A stretch of DNA of 64,000 nt, from the NCBI RefSeq assembly GCF_005885635.1, contig NZ_VATY01000006.1:62001-126000 (forward strand), written 5' to 3'. Below the pieces are notes generated by a model. It was given only the letters and a program-made list of their open reading frames with translations. It searched no databases and was not told the DNA's origin. This DNA is from Maribacter algarum (ex Zhang et al. 2020) (GTDB taxonomy: Bacteria; Bacteroidota; Bacteroidia; Flavobacteriales; Flavobacteriaceae). The position numbers and the translations under genes were made by a program. This document shows, piece by piece, positions 63,596 to 64,000 of this stretch (position 1 is its first letter; each line of letters starts with the position of its first letter).

Positions 63596-64000
63596 CGCTC
63601 AGTTCGTTTATGTCACCATGATGCCATGGAAAATGATTTTCCAATTGTTTGCCAGTGCTTAACACACCATCAATGATTCCTTGTTTAAAGTTCCCTTTTT
63701 TAAAATGGTCCTGAATGGCATCGCGTGTGGTATCCCAAAAATTATCAGGAACAACTTCATCTATACCCTTATCACCATAAATGACAAATTTCCTATCATT
63801 GACCGCTACATAAATCAATACGCCATTTTCATCTTTAGTATTATCCATCTTAAGCAAATGGAATACCTCTTTGGCACGATTAAAATGCTTTAGTCGTGTG
63901 TGCGATTCAATATGAACTCGAATTTCTCCTGAAGTGTTTTTTTCTGCCTCAAGAATGGCTTGAACAATTTCTTGTTCTTCATTATCTGATAAAAGCTTTT
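63576..64000 (-). CDS. TPM-domain protein (5' end outside window)
   Basis: The frame is open to the window edge, so at least 141 codons are present and the start lies beyond 64000. The visible part includes SDNEEQEIVQAILEAE, TSGEIRVHIE, NGVLIYVAVNDRKFVIYGD and WDTTRDAIQDHFKKG, characteristic of the TPM family without a signal or tail. The usual order lemA - TPM - TPM(YgcG) on the minus strand fits. Confidence 0.88.
   Translation of the reverse strand, partial: KLLSDNEEQEIVQAILEAEKNTSGEIRVHIESHTRLKHFNRAKEVFHLLKMDNTKDENGVLIYVAVNDRKFVIYGDKGIDEVVPDNFWDTTRDAIQDHFKKGNFKQGIIDGVLSTGKQLENHFPWHHGDINELSDEVSKG

Overview
The window looks like the chromosome of a marine-type member of Flavobacteriaceae (Bacteroidota). 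The evidence is AT-rich DNA, starts without Shine-Dalgarno sequences, a TAnnTTTG-type -7 element ahead of der and ahead of a transglutaminase gene, a type IX secretion (T9SS) type-B sorting domain, GIN-domain and FtsX/MacB-type permease genes, and era/der with typical flavobacterial neighbours. Species cannot be read from the sequence alone.

Layout. (1) 1-8560 is chromosomal backbone: three tandem MacB/FtsX-type ABC permeases (the first cut by the window edge), a GIN-domain protein and the ABC ATPase. (2) 8636-57173 is a ~48.5 kb integrative element. It is bounded by a perfect 45-bp direct repeat of the 3' part of an initiator tRNA-fMet gene. The intact tRNA is rebuilt at the right end next to a tyrosine recombinase. 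Both ends carry near-identical 21-bp sites with paired CGTATAC motifs. No relaxase, coupling protein or conjugation genes were seen. (3) 57206-64000 is backbone again: a tRNA remnant, a sodium:alanine symporter, era, der, an alpha/beta hydrolase divergent from a MarR regulator with a 30-bp palindrome between them, and two TPM-domain proteins.

The left 31 kb of the element carries a type II secretion/type IV pilus-like machine in two divergent blocks. The minus block (15034 to 8816) encodes major pseudopilin, prepilin peptidase, GspE, secretin, a GspL/PilMN-like and a GspM/PilO-like protein. The plus block (36439 to 40126) encodes GspC/PilP-like, a large GspK-like pseudopilin, two minor pseudopilins and GspF. 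Between them lies surface cargo: a tail-fibre-like protein, a Skp/OmpH-like chaperone, lipoproteins, two giant signal-peptide-bearing YD/RHS proteins, a putative periplasmic immunity protein, an outer-membrane barrel and a T9SS-sorted repeat protein. The second RHS protein ends in a variable-type tail with an HELGH zinc-protease motif. The arrangement suggests (inference) a mobile secretion-plus-toxin or adhesin system.

The right 17 kb (40.2-54.6 kb) looks like a defence island. An integrase fragment and an MscS channel framed by two ~155-bp direct repeats come first. Next is a two-gene unit of a calcineurin-like phosphoesterase abutting a 1188-residue NACHT NTPase. After a transglutaminase-like protein comes a co-directional cluster: TrpF-like isomerase, phosphoribosyltransferase-like protein, OB/cold-shock-plus-methyltransferase protein, and a NACHT NTPase fused to an FGE-sulfatase (C-type-lectin-fold) domain. 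The phosphoribosyltransferase and methyltransferase proteins share a ~45-residue helical module at facing termini, which looks like an adaptor domain. The phosphoribosyltransferase/TrpF pairing parallels the TrpD-TrpF chemistry without any other trp gene. These two NACHT units and the RHS-linked T2SS-like island are the best candidates for undescribed systems here.
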